From: a bacterium
Lineage (GTDB): Bacteria > Pseudomonadota > Alphaproteobacteria > Micavibrionales > UBA2020
Reading direction: 5' to 3'
Assembly: GCA_029945425.1 (NCBI GenBank)
Contig: JAQSDV010000002.1
Location: 494,567-558,566 of the forward strand
DNA length: 64,000 nucleotides
This document shows, piece by piece, positions 19,642-28,791 of the stretch (positions within the stretch are counted from its first letter, which is position 1; every line of letters starts with the position of its first letter). The translations under genes and the position numbers were made by a program. The notes under the pieces were generated by a model. It was not told where the DNA came from. It ran no database searches and saw nothing but the letters and a program-made list of their open reading frames with translations.

Positions 19642-20676
19642 CTAGCTCGCGGCCTGCACGCGGTTGCGGCCCGCATTCTTCGCCTGATAAAGCGCAACGT
19701 CGGCGCGCTCGACAAAATCGGAAATGCTTTCTTCCTCATGATATTCGGCAACCCCGATGGAAATCGTGATCGTGCCGAGCTTTTCATTGCTGGACTTGTT
19801 CACGAGTTCTTTTTGCTCGACATGGCGGCGCAACGCTTCCGCGACCTTCATGCCCGCGCCGAGCGGCGTTGCAGGCAGGATGATGGCAAATTCTTCCCCG
19901 CCGTAACGCGCGGCAATGTCCTGTCCCTTGATGTTGCCGATCAGCGTGCGCGCCACAAGGCGTAGCACCTGATCGCCCGTCTGGTGACCATAGGTATCGT
20001 TGAACTTCTTGAAATGATCGATATCAAGCAACATCAGCACCAGCGGCTCTTTGCTGGTGGTGGCGTGGACGGTACTTTCCGATATCGCGTTGTCGAACGC
20101 CTTGCGGTTGGCAATGCCGGTCAGGCTGTCGGTCGTTGCCTCTTTCTTGACGTTATCAAGATATTGCTTGAGTTCCGTTACCTGCTGCGACGAATTATTC
20201 AGCTCGATTTCCAGCTCTTTATTCTTTTCGACCATTTTCTTGGTCTCGGAAAGAATGCCGGTGATGACATTGCCCAGGTCAGTCATGGTCGAAGCTTCGC
20301 CGATTTTTTCAGAAACGCCATCGAGTTGCGTGCCGTAATCCGACGTGGCGCTCGATGCCGTCTTCAACATGCTGGCCAGCGCGGTAATTGACCCCTGAAC
20401 CTGATCGTTGACCTTGTTAACCGCTGCGTCCTGCGTCTGTGCGCTTAAGTAACGCGCATAGATTTTCTGGCAGGCGGCTTCATCCGGTGTGCCCTCGATC
20501 GCATCAATCGCGCGCGTGATTTCGGGGTCGCCGTCAAAATAACGGTACCACAGTTCATAAAACTGCGGCGTGGAGGGCAGCGTAAGTACGTCGAGCTTTT
20601 CCAGCGTCATGATGGTGAGCGCACGTGAACGCTCTGATTTATGCACGCGGCCGGCGGTGAGGGGTTCGTTGCTCAT
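19642..20676 (-). CDS. GGDEF protein, probable diguanylate cyclase
   Basis: A 344-residue soluble protein that probably makes cyclic di-GMP. The N-terminal ~175 residues are helical with a long coiled coil (ISETKKMVEKNKELEIELNN). The GGDEF domain begins at DSLTGIANRKAFD and carries an intact active site, GGEEF. The inhibitory-site position normally reading RxxD is KGQD, so the product-feedback Arg is missing. The N-terminus resembles the unnamed regulatory regions of other alphaproteobacterial cyclases. Its ATG directly abuts the stop of the upstream TIM-barrel gene. Confidence 0.88.
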   Translation of the reverse strand: MSNEPLTAGRVHKSERSRALTIMTLEKLDVLTLPSTPQFYELWYRYFDGDPEITRAIDAIEGTPDEAACQKIYARYLSAQTQDAAVNKVNDQVQGSITALASMLKTASSATSDYGTQLDGVSEKIGEASTMTDLGNVITGILSETKKMVEKNKELEIELNNSSQQVTELKQYLDNVKKEATTDSLTGIANRKAFDNAISESTVHATTSKEPLVLMLLDIDHFKKFNDTYGHQTGDQVLRLVARTLIGNIKGQDIAARYGGEEFAIILPATPLGAGMKVAEALRRHVEQKELVNKSSNEKLGTITISIGVAEYHEEESISDFVERADVALYQAKNAGRNRVQAAS

Positions 20677-21405
20677 TTATAGCGCATGTCCTTGTTTAAC
20701 TGCAGCGGGCCGGTCTTCCGCAATTGAATAGGGTTTAGAAATTTCAAGCACGCGCCTTACTTTCGCAAGGTCGAACTTGTCGTCTGTTCTCACGCCCGTC
20801 TCCATGTCGATCCAGGTTGTATAGCCGGGCGCAACTTTAGCGATGATTTCGATTTGCTGTGCAACGTTCGCAGGGCTCAATCCGCCGGCATAACCGCAGA
20901 AATGCCCGGAAAGCGGCGGCTCCCAGCTATCGGGGCTGATGCCGCGTCCTGCTGAATCATCATACAAAACAGCGTGGTTCGGCACATCGGCCAGCAGCGG
21001 CAGTAGGCTTTGTTTGTCCTTGCCGTACTGGATAATGAACTGGAATTGCGGATTGTCGCGCACGCGCTTGACGAGATCGGCGGGATCGTATTTGCCTTCA
21101 ACATCGCCGAATTTCAGGTTCAGCTGGATACGCTTGAATCCGGACATAAGGCCGAGAATCTCGGTGTCGCCGCGAATGAAACCGAGCAGCGCGCCATCGC
21201 AGAGGTGCATCGCGGTATGCAGGCCATGCGCAAGCTTGGAAAAACTGCGGATCCATGCTGTCGACGGGAAGCGTGCCGTACCCGTGCGCGCGGGCAACAG
21301 CAATATCGCCCATTCGGCAAAGGGAAATTCCTGCGACAGTTTCAGCAGTTCCTGCGGATCGACCGCGTCATCCGCGCCGGTAATGGAGGTGTATTTTAGC
21401 TGCAT
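20677..21405 (-). CDS. Predicted TIM-barrel protein, PRA-isomerase-like
   Basis: A 242-residue soluble protein. The C-terminal part, CGYAGGLSPANVAQQIEII followed by WIDMETGVRTDDKFDLAKV, closely resembles the last strands of phosphoribosylanthranilate isomerase-type barrels (LAGGLxPxNV...D.xSGVE...K). The expected N-terminal catalytic Cys of TrpF is not seen, so a trp role is unlikely. It leads a five-gene operon with a cyclase and a methyltransferase. Substrate unknown. Confidence 0.6.
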   Translation of the reverse strand: MQLKYTSITGADDAVDPQELLKLSQEFPFAEWAILLLPARTGTARFPSTAWIRSFSKLAHGLHTAMHLCDGALLGFIRGDTEILGLMSGFKRIQLNLKFGDVEGKYDPADLVKRVRDNPQFQFIIQYGKDKQSLLPLLADVPNHAVLYDDSAGRGISPDSWEPPLSGHFCGYAGGLSPANVAQQIEIIAKVAPGYTTWIDMETGVRTDDKFDLAKVRRVLEISKPYSIAEDRPAAVKQGHAL

Positions 21406-21605
21406 CGTTACTCCGAAATCCCTTTGGTTCTATTCATTTAGTGTACCATTAAAGCAAAAACAAATAACAGAGGGGCTCGCGCAGCTTACTTATACTCAAA
21501 CTGTATTTAAGCGATTGATCGTGCTAGGAATTGTTGAAATATTTACCGTATTGTGCTATACTGTCTCATATTAACGCGACTCCGGAAAACCAGAAAAGAC
21601 CGCGC

Positions 21606-23354
21606 ATGCATTTTCCCCACATCACCAAGGAAGAGCTGAGAAAAAAATTCAAGGCCGCCGCATTAGCGTCGACCGTGATTTTCTCGCCCCTTACTTTGGC
21701 GGCACAGGGACAGGTCCCAAGCGCGCCGAACTTGCCCGCGCAGGATACGATGGTCACCACTCCCGGCCTCGTCAACGCGCCGCCACCAGAAAACGAACCT
21801 GTGCCGCTGCCCCACCGTTTTACGCCCCTCGCCTCCTTCGCGCCGCTCTTTGGTACAGCTGACGAAAAGACGCGCAACATATTCTTTATCCAGAACCGCG
21901 AAACGATTGCCGAGTTTCGTACACTGACAAACAGCCCCAATACTGGCGTATTGACACGCGACGAGCTGAAAACCATCGCCGATATCAAGCGTGTAGCGGC
22001 TCCCGACGCCAAGAAATACAAGATTTCTCTCGCCGTTGCCGCCACGCTTCACTTCGCCGCCCGCCAGACTGGTACGGATTTCGAGGCGATGGTGACAAGG
22101 CTGCAGGAAAATTCGGGTAACGTCATGAACGTCTCCCCGACCCGTGTGCGCGCCGGCGACGTATATAAATTCAACGTATCGACCTGGCTTTACCTGATGA
22201 AAACGCAAGGCGCAAAACACGGCATGGGCTTCTTCGCCGACAATATCGAGGTTAGCGCGCCCGCTATGAACGCGCAGAACCAGCCAACCGTGCGCGTGCA
22301 TGTGAACGATCCGGCCGTGCTGCGCCAGATCGTGGCGATGCGCAGCAATCCGCGCATTGCCACCCTGCTTGGTGCGGAATATGTCGCGCATGAGGCCGAA
22401 GTGCCGCAGACCGCCTATAAGGGCATGAATTACGCCTACGATATTCAGGTAGCCGAACAACAACGCGCACTGATGATCATCGGATTCGATCTCGGTATTC
22501 GCGGAGCGGATGGCGTGAAAGGCCCTCTGACCGAGGCTGCCCTGAAAGAATTCCGCCTGATGAGCCAGCCGTTGCTGACTCAAGGTCAGACCGTGGATGG
22601 CGTATTGCAGGAAGCCGCGCGGCAAGCTGTCGAAGATGCAACCAAATATTCGACCATGTATAATGCGATCAATCCGTCAACGACCTTCGCCGTACGTCAC
22701 GCATCCAAGGTCGCAGGCGTCGATTTCGGTTACCTGATGCAGCTGGCGGGTGCGGAAAGCGGCTTTGATGCCGGTATTTCGGCCTCGACATCAAGCGCGA
22801 CCGGCCTGTTCCAGTTTATCGACAATACATGGCTCGTATCGCTCTATAGTCACGGCGCGAAATACGGCCTCGGCGATCTCGCAAGCCGTATCGAGGTGCA
22901 GCGCAATGCTGCCGGTGAAATCACGACGGCCAGCATCAAGGACCCGCTGGTTGAAAAATATGCACTCGGCCTGCGCACTGATCCGCGCATTATGGCGCTG
23001 ATGGGCGCGGAATTCGCCAAGGATAACCGCGATGTTCTTCAGGCCGCCCTGCCCCGCCGCAGCATCACACGCGCGGACCAGTATCTTGCCCACTTCCTTG
23101 GCTCTGGTCAGGCGACGAATTTCATCGTCAAGCTTGACCGCAATCCGAACGCCGCCGCGAAATCGTCTTTCCCTGCCGCCGCAGAAGCAAACCATAATGT
23201 CTTTTATAAACGCAGCGGCGTCGCCCGTTCGCTGGAGGAAGTTTACAACCTCTTCAAAAACAAATTCAGCAGCACCTTCTTCGACGCGCCCGCAGCAGCG
23301 CCGCTGCCCAGCCCCGTGCCGCTGCCGCCAATCCGTCCTCCGGCACCGCGTTAA
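21606..23354 (+). CDS. Lytic transglycosylase with duplicated SLT-like domain
   Basis: A 582-residue envelope protein probably cutting peptidoglycan. A signal-like hydrophobic stretch lies near residues 16-32. Residues about 135-280 and 355-480 are two related copies. Only the second has the SLT signature, with catalytic Glu384 in AGAESGFDAG and SATGLFQF; the first reads LQENSG at 167-172 and VRAGDVYKF. Both then share a TWL...GAKxGxG...IEV...DP...RxxPRIxxLxGAE pattern. Between them is a peptidoglycan-binding-like segment (QRALMIIGFDLGIRGADGV). A Pro-rich tail ends the chain. The ATG at 21606 is preferred to an in-frame ATG at 21531, since the region between reads as non-coding. Confidence 0.82.
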   Translation: MHFPHITKEELRKKFKAAALASTVIFSPLTLAAQGQVPSAPNLPAQDTMVTTPGLVNAPPPENEPVPLPHRFTPLASFAPLFGTADEKTRNIFFIQNRETIAEFRTLTNSPNTGVLTRDELKTIADIKRVAAPDAKKYKISLAVAATLHFAARQTGTDFEAMVTRLQENSGNVMNVSPTRVRAGDVYKFNVSTWLYLMKTQGAKHGMGFFADNIEVSAPAMNAQNQPTVRVHVNDPAVLRQIVAMRSNPRIATLLGAEYVAHEAEVPQTAYKGMNYAYDIQVAEQQRALMIIGFDLGIRGADGVKGPLTEAALKEFRLMSQPLLTQGQTVDGVLQEAARQAVEDATKYSTMYNAINPSTTFAVRHASKVAGVDFGYLMQLAGAESGFDAGISASTSSATGLFQFIDNTWLVSLYSHGAKYGLGDLASRIEVQRNAAGEITTASIKDPLVEKYALGLRTDPRIMALMGAEFAKDNRDVLQAALPRRSITRADQYLAHFLGSGQATNFIVKLDRNPNAAAKSSFPAAAEANHNVFYKRSGVARSLEEVYNLFKNKFSSTFFDAPAAAPLPSPVPLPPIRPPAPR

Positions 23355-23521
23355 TTTCACCTAACGTTGCCAAGCCGCGATATATAAGGTTTGTAACTGC
23401 TGCTGTGCAAAATATTTTCTGTATTCCGTCAATTCATTCTGACAATCGGATTATGTTTTGACTTTTCCCTCCCCCCGTCCAATTATACCTAGCAGAATCA
23501 AATAAGAACAAAAAAAACGGC

Positions 23522-23536
23522 GCCCGCCTCGCGGGC
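23522..23536. terminator. Hairpin with A/T tract, possible terminator
   Basis: GCCCGC-CTC-GCGGGC sits in the 237-nt gap before the acyl-CoA dehydrogenase gene. On the plus strand only TTT follows. On the minus strand an eight-T run begins 4 nt after the stem, but no minus-strand gene ends here. It may attenuate read-through into 23592. The rest of the gap (23355-23591) shows no gene. Confidence 0.35.
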
Positions 23537-23591
23537 TTTGGTTCGGGGTGCGTAGAGTCTATCTTAACGCAATAAGAAGGAAGGCTACACA

Positions 23592-26003
23592 ATGGTATCG
23601 AAGCTCGGCAAAATTCTTCAGGCTGTGCGGAATCCACGCGCAACAGCTGTTAAGGCCATCAAGAAACAAATGCCGCCGATCTCGGCGACCGAGAAAGAGG
23701 CCCTTGCCTCCGGCACTGTCGGCTGGGACGCCGAACTGATGAGCGGCAGCCCGAACTGGGACAAGCTTTTCAAATACGAGAAAGCGGAACTGACGTCCGA
23801 GGAACAAGCATTCCTCGATGGCCCGGTAGAAAAGCTCTGCAAGATCGTCGACAACTGGGAAATCCAGAAAACAAACGACCTGCCCCCCGAAGCCTGGAAG
23901 ATCATCAAGGAAGAAGGCTTTATGGGCCTTGAGATCCCCAAAGAATACGGCGGCAAAGGCTTCTCGTCCAAGGCGCATTCCGCCGTTGTGATGAAGCTCG
24001 CGTCGCGCTCGATTACCGCTGCTGTGACCGTGATGGTTCCGAACTCGCTCGGGCCTGCCGAACTGATCGGCGCTTACGGCACGCAAGCGCAAAAAGACTA
24101 TTACCTTCCCCGCCTCGCTAACGGCACGGAAATTCCCTGCTTCGCATTGACCGGCCCCGATGCCGGCTCTGACGCTGGCAGCATTCCCGACCGCGGCGTT
24201 GTCGTGAAGAACGAAAAAGGCGAACTCGGCATTCGCATGAACTGGGAAAAACGCTACATCACCCTCGGCCCCATCGCGTCGCTGATCGGCATGGCATTCA
24301 AGCTGGAAGATCCCGACAACCTGCTGGGCAAGGGCGTGAAAGACCTCGGCATCACCGTTGCGCTTGTTCCGCGCAACACCCCGGGCGTTGAAATCGGCGA
24401 CCGCCATGCACCCATGGACCTGCCCTTCCACAACGGCCCGAACAAGGGCGTGGATGTGTTCGTTCCCATCGACGCCATCATTGGCGGCCCCGAAAAGGCC
24501 GGCAAAGGCTGGGCGATGCTGATGGAAAGCCTCGCCGTCGGCCGCTCGCTGTCGCTGCCAGCTCTTTCCACCGCAGCTGCGAAACTGTCGTCCTACGCGA
24601 CCGGTTCGTATTCGCGCGTGCGCAAGCAGTTCGGCACCTCGATCTCGAACTTCGAAGGCATCGAAGAGCCCCTCGCACGCATGGCTGGCCTCACCTACCT
24701 GATGAACGCGGCGCGTGAAGCGACGCTTCAGATGGTTGATGCCGGCGAGCGTCCCGCGATCCCCTCCGCCATCCTGAAATACCACCTGACGGAAGGCATG
24801 CGGACGATCGTCAACGATGCAATGGACATCCATGGCGGCAAGGCTGTTTCCAACGGCCCGAAAAACATCTTCTCCACCCTCTACAAAGGCATCCCGATCG
24901 CAATCACGGTCGAGGGCGCAAACATCATGACCCGTAACCTGATCATCTTCGGTCAGGGCGCGGTCCGTGCGCACCCCCACACACTGAAAGAACTGGAAGC
25001 ACTGGAGGAGCCGGATCCGAAGAAAGCCTTCAACAAGTTCTTCAAGGTGCTGGCTTCGCATCTCGGCAGCGGTGTTGTGAACGCGGTGAAAGCCATGGCT
25101 CACGGCGCAACCGGCAGCCGATTTGCACGCGCGCCCAAGGGCGTCGATAAGTCGACCAAGAAGTACTACAAGCAGATCAACCGCCTTTCCGCTGCGTTCA
25201 ACCTTGCGACCAACGCCTCGCTTCCGCTGGGCGCGAACCTCAAGAAAAAAGAACGCGTTTCGGCACGCATGGGCGACGTCTACAGCCACCTTTACCTCGC
25301 CTCGACAGCGCTCTGGTACTACGAGAAAAACGGCGCGCCGAAAGACGAAAAAGTGTTGCTGGACTGGGCTGTGCAGTCGTCGCTCGCCAAGGCTGAAAAA
25401 GCCCTGGAAGACGCACTGGAAAACCACCCGTTGAAAGCCACGCGCCTTGCGAAACACATCGTGTTCCCCCGCAAGCTGCTGACCGGCGTTCTGGCTGTTG
25501 CAACCACGGTTGCGGCATTCACGCTTGCGCCTGTCGTTGCGGTTGTCGGCGCAGTTGCCACGCTCGGCGCTGCGATGTTCATCCGCGACAAGCAGAACCA
25601 CGTTCCCTCGGACGGCCTCGACCGCAAGGTCGCGGACACCATCCGCATCCCGGGCGAAACGCGCGACAACCTGACACGCGGCGTCTTCAAGCCGACCGAA
25701 GAGTCTGAACCTCTCGGCAAGCTGGAAATGGCGTTCAAACTGTCGGTTGAAGTCGAACCGCTGGAAAAGAAAATCTACCTTGCCACCAAGGCAGGCACGA
25801 TTTCCAAGGAACAGCCCCGCGCTGCCCTGCTGGAAGCTGCCGTCACCGCGAACGTCATTACTGCTGACGAAGCGGTCAAGGTGAAAGAAATGGACCGCCT
25901 GCGCCGCGCTGTCATCGACGTCGATGCCTTCCCGCAAGCGCAGCCCGCTGCAGCGAACGATGCCCCCAAGGCAACGCCCGCAGCACCGCCCAAAGTCGCG
26001 TAA
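23592..26003 (+). CDS. fadE: Acyl-CoA dehydrogenase, FadE type
   Basis: An 803-residue FAD enzyme catalysing the first step of fatty acid beta-oxidation. It matches the long FadE form of gammaproteobacteria in length (E. coli FadE is 814 residues) and order: N-terminal helical domain from about residue 75, the FAD/substrate middle domain with CFALTGPDAGSDAGS (about 185), the VGRSLSLPALS helix, and the C-terminal dehydrogenase domain with MDIHGGKAVSNGPKN. A DUF1974-like region follows from about residue 480. Around 630-665 is a hydrophobic Ala/Val-rich stretch, and the last 25 residues are Pro/Ala-rich. AAGGAAGG precedes the ATG. The gene is unusually codon-optimised (many C-ending codons), suggesting strong expression. 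Confidence 0.92.
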   Translation: MVSKLGKILQAVRNPRATAVKAIKKQMPPISATEKEALASGTVGWDAELMSGSPNWDKLFKYEKAELTSEEQAFLDGPVEKLCKIVDNWEIQKTNDLPPEAWKIIKEEGFMGLEIPKEYGGKGFSSKAHSAVVMKLASRSITAAVTVMVPNSLGPAELIGAYGTQAQKDYYLPRLANGTEIPCFALTGPDAGSDAGSIPDRGVVVKNEKGELGIRMNWEKRYITLGPIASLIGMAFKLEDPDNLLGKGVKDLGITVALVPRNTPGVEIGDRHAPMDLPFHNGPNKGVDVFVPIDAIIGGPEKAGKGWAMLMESLAVGRSLSLPALSTAAAKLSSYATGSYSRVRKQFGTSISNFEGIEEPLARMAGLTYLMNAAREATLQMVDAGERPAIPSAILKYHLTEGMRTIVNDAMDIHGGKAVSNGPKNIFSTLYKGIPIAITVEGANIMTRNLIIFGQGAVRAHPHTLKELEALEEPDPKKAFNKFFKVLASHLGSGVVNAVKAMAHGATGSRFARAPKGVDKSTKKYYKQINRLSAAFNLATNASLPLGANLKKKERVSARMGDVYSHLYLASTALWYYEKNGAPKDEKVLLDWAVQSSLAKAEKALEDALENHPLKATRLAKHIVFPRKLLTGVLAVATTVAAFTLAPVVAVVGAVATLGAAMFIRDKQNHVPSDGLDRKVADTIRIPGETRDNLTRGVFKPTEESEPLGKLEMAFKLSVEVEPLEKKIYLATKAGTISKEQPRAALLEAAVTANVITADEAVKVKEMDRLRRAVIDVDAFPQAQPAAANDAPKATPAAPPKVA

Positions 26004-26026
26004 GCGGCCCAAGGCAATAAAGACAA

Positions 26027-26060
26027 AAAAACCCGGCGGTTTTGATACCGCCGGGTTTTT
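26027..26060. terminator. Bidirectional rho-independent terminator
   Basis: Perfect 14-bp stem AAAAACCCGGCGGT / ACCGCCGGGTTTTT with a 6-nt loop, between the convergent ends of the acyl-CoA dehydrogenase and PH-domain genes. The A and T flanks make it work for both strands. Confidence 0.95.
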
Positions 26061-26075
26061 CTTTTGGCAATTTAT

Positions 26076-26576
26076 TTAGACGCGCATGTCACGTTCGAGA
26101 ATGCGGCGGTTGATGTCGTCGGTGAAGGACGCGGCATCGTTAATAAAAGGAATGATGATACGCGCGCGGCCCGTGCCAGAAAGAATGATGTTCGAATAGC
26201 CAAACAGCATACCGGCCGGCGTGCGCATGATTTCTACGCCTTCGATGCGGTTATAAGGCATAGACACAACTTCCTGATTGAACACACCGCCGCCGATCAC
26301 GACGCGGCTGTCGGTCGCCGCCAGCATCAGATAGCGTTTGGTCGTGAATTCCGTCAGCAACAAAATACCAGCCACCATCGCAAAATAGATCGCGAGAGAT
26401 GGCGAATAGAACAGGGCAATCAAGGCGACGATCAGCATTGCAATGCCCTTCCAGTAAATCCCGGGGCTGATGTCGGCGATATGAACCAGATTCTCGCCCG
26501 GCAAAAGCAGTCCTGATACGGAATATTTTTTCTCGGTGATGAGATAATCATCTTCCAGATATGACATTGGGCGCAT
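26076..26576 (-). CDS. Membrane protein with bacterial PH-like domain
   Basis: A 166-residue protein with a polar N-terminus (LPGENLVHIADISPGIYWKG), two hydrophobic helices (about residues 44-58 and 61-76) and a C-terminal bPH2-type domain. The latter shows the typical TKRYLMLAATDSRVVIGGG, MPYNRIEGVEI and GMLFGYSNIILSGTG. This arrangement is common among DUF304/bPH2 proteins of unknown function. MRPMSYLEDD is taken as the start; GGAGG lies just before. Confidence 0.8.
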   Translation of the reverse strand: MRPMSYLEDDYLITEKKYSVSGLLLPGENLVHIADISPGIYWKGIAMLIVALIALFYSPSLAIYFAMVAGILLLTEFTTKRYLMLAATDSRVVIGGGVFNQEVVSMPYNRIEGVEIMRTPAGMLFGYSNIILSGTGRARIIIPFINDAASFTDDINRRILERDMRV

Positions 26577-26776
26577 GGCGAGCCTCCTGAACGGCTATTT
26601 ATGTGCCTTTTGGCACTCTTCTTGGATACCAAGGCTTAAGTACCGTTTCGGTTCCCGTCTATTTCTATAAAGCACCTCCCGCAGCGCACCATAATCGGAA
26701 TTGAAATCGTTGACTATTCGACCTATTATCAACGCAGGGAAAATATCCTCCCTCAAAAAATCCAAAAAGGTGAAAA

Positions 26777-28093
26777 ATGAGCAACCCCGCGCCGCAGTCC
26801 AAACCGCAAAAAACGGTCACGCTCACGGACAATGAAACCGGTAAAACTTATCAATTTCCGGTTCTTGACGGCTCCGTCGGCCCGCGGGTCATTGACATTC
26901 GCAAGCTTTATGCCGAAACCGGCATGTTCACCTTCGACCCCGGCTTCACATCGACCGCTGCCTGCGAAAGCGGCCTGACTTACATTGACGGCGACAAAGG
27001 TGTTCTCCTCCATCGCGGTTACTCGATCAAGGAACTCGCGCTGAAAAGCGACTTTATCGAAGTCTGCCACCTGTTGCTTTACGGCGACCTGCCGGACGCA
27101 GAACAGAAGAAAGATTTCCTGAACCACATCACGCATCACACCATGGTGCATGAACAGATGCAGTTCTTCTTCCGCGGCTTCCGTCGCGACAGCCATCCGA
27201 TGGCGGTCATGGTCGGCGTCGTTGGCGCGCTTTCCGCCTTCTATCACGACAGCCTCGACATCGACGATCCCAAACAGCGCGAAATCGCCGCACACCGCCT
27301 GATCGCGAAAGTGCCCACGATTGCGGCGATGGTTTACAAATACTCGATCGGCCAGCCGTTCATGTATCCGCGCAACGATCTCAGCTTCGCGGAAAACTTC
27401 CTTTACATGACCTTCGCCGTGCCTTGCGAGCCCTACAAAATCAACCCGATTTTGGCACGCGCCATGGACCGGATTTTCATCCTCCATGCGGATCACGAGC
27501 AGAACGCATCCACCTCGACCGTGCGCCTTGCAGGATCAAGCCGCGCAAACCCCTTTGCCTGCGTAGCGTCCGGCATCGCATCCCTTTGGGGTCCGGCACA
27601 TGGCGGCGCGAACGAAGCAGTGCTGCAGATGCTCAACCAGATTGGCGACAAGAGCCGCGTTCCCGAATTCATCAAGCGTTCGAAAGACAAGAACGACAGC
27701 TTCCGCCTGATGGGCTTCGGTCACCGCGTCTATAAAAACTACGACCCCCGCGCCGAAATCATGCGCGACACCTGTTACGAGGTGTTGAAAGAACTGAACA
27801 TCAACGACCCCCTGCTGGAACTGGCGATGGCGCTGGAAAAAGCGGCGCTGGCGGATGAGTATTTCATCGAGAAGAAGCTCTATCCGAACGTGGACTTCTA
27901 TTCAGGCATCATCCTGAAAGCCATGGGCTTCCCCACCAACCTGTTCACGGTGCTGTTCGCCGTGGCGCGTACGGTCGGCTGGATTTCCCATTGGAACGAG
28001 ATGATCCAGGAGCCCACCCAGAAAATCGGGCGCCCTCGCCAGCTTTACACCGGCCCGGTCGAGCGCGCCTATGTTTCTCTCGAAAAACGCTAA
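26777..28093 (+). CDS. gltA: Citrate synthase
   Basis: Condenses oxaloacetate with acetyl-CoA at the entry of the TCA cycle. The 438-residue type II (NADH-sensitive Gram-negative style) enzyme carries the N-terminal small beta domain, [13 protein letters not shown], the catalytic histidines in [12 protein letters not shown] and [12 protein letters not shown], and the [14 protein letters not shown] loop with the catalytic Asp following. The end ([21 protein letters not shown]) is also typical. The ATG follows AAAAAGG. It is transcribed alone. Confidence 0.98.
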   Translation: MSNPAPQSKPQKTVTLTDNETGKTYQFPVLDGSVGPRVIDIRKLYAETGMFTFDPGFTSTAACESGLTYIDGDKGVLLHRGYSIKELALKSDFIEVCHLLLYGDLPDAEQKKDFLNHITHHTMVHEQMQFFFRGFRRDSHPMAVMVGVVGALSAFYHDSLDIDDPKQREIAAHRLIAKVPTIAAMVYKYSIGQPFMYPRNDLSFAENFLYMTFAVPCEPYKINPILARAMDRIFILHADHEQNASTSTVRLAGSSRANPFACVASGIASLWGPAHGGANEAVLQMLNQIGDKSRVPEFIKRSKDKNDSFRLMGFGHRVYKNYDPRAEIMRDTCYEVLKELNINDPLLELAMALEKAALADEYFIEKKLYPNVDFYSGIILKAMGFPTNLFTVLFAVARTVGWISHWNEMIQEPTQKIGRPRQLYTGPVERAYVSLEKR

Positions 28094-28170
28094 TTCTTAG
28101 GGAACCATTTCGCCTGTATGGCGTTAAATGCCGGTTAAGACATAAAAAACGAATAAACAGGAGATTTAAG

Positions 28171-28788
28171 ATGAAAACCCAATTCTTTGCGACGACCGCA
28201 ATCGCGTTCGCGATCGCTCTAGCCGCACCTTCGGCAGCGCAAGCACTTGAAATTGGCGTTGGTGGCAAGACGGGCGTCGGCGCGAATGTCGGCGGTATCG
28301 TCAGCGGCACGACCAGCACCACCGAAAGCGTGACCGGCAGCACCGACACCGACATCAACGGCGTGACGACGACTGAATCGAAGGCACAATCCACCACCCA
28401 GACCGACACTCGTGCTGACACCAGCCTTGGCACCAGCGTCGGCAGCACCGTGGACAGCACCGTATCAACCACCAAAGATGTGAGCATTGACACGGATGTA
28501 AAAGCCGGTGTGAACGCAAATGCCCGCACCGAGACGCAGGCACGCCCCGTTGAACACACGAGTTCAACCGTCAAGCACAAGAAGAAAAAAACTGTTCGCA
28601 AGGCACGCCGCCAAATTCCTTCGGAAGTGACCAGCGAAAGCCAAACCAGCGTCGAGACCCGCTCCACAACCGAGACCGGCGTCAACACGAACGCAAATAT
28701 CAACACGAATGCGGATGTGAACACGAATGACGGCACCCTGCTGGGCGGCCGCCTCCGTACCCGCAGCGATGTGCGGATTAACAACTAA
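28171..28788 (+). CDS. Thr/Ser-rich exported low-complexity protein
   Basis: A 205-residue protein with a clear signal peptide (MKTQFFATTAIAFAIALAAP, cleaved near AQA-LEIG). The mature chain is dominated by Thr, Ser, Asp, Val and Asn in short imperfect repeats (TSTTESVTGSTDTD, TNANINTNADVNTND). It has one basic patch in the middle (KHKKKKTVRKARR) and ends in LRTRSDVRINN. No cysteine is present after the signal. The start has AGGAG 7 nt upstream. It may be a surface or matrix-like protein; no family recognised. Confidence 0.65.
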   Translation: MKTQFFATTAIAFAIALAAPSAAQALEIGVGGKTGVGANVGGIVSGTTSTTESVTGSTDTDINGVTTTESKAQSTTQTDTRADTSLGTSVGSTVDSTVSTTKDVSIDTDVKAGVNANARTETQARPVEHTSSTVKHKKKKTVRKARRQIPSEVTSESQTSVETRSTTETGVNTNANINTNADVNTNDGTLLGGRLRTRSDVRINN

Positions 28789-28791
28789 GGA

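Noticed and set aside
23559..26012. An 817-codon open frame antisense to fadE
   Set aside because: A codon-bias shadow: fadE uses mostly C/G-ending codons, so its complement lacks stops. No recognisable domain.
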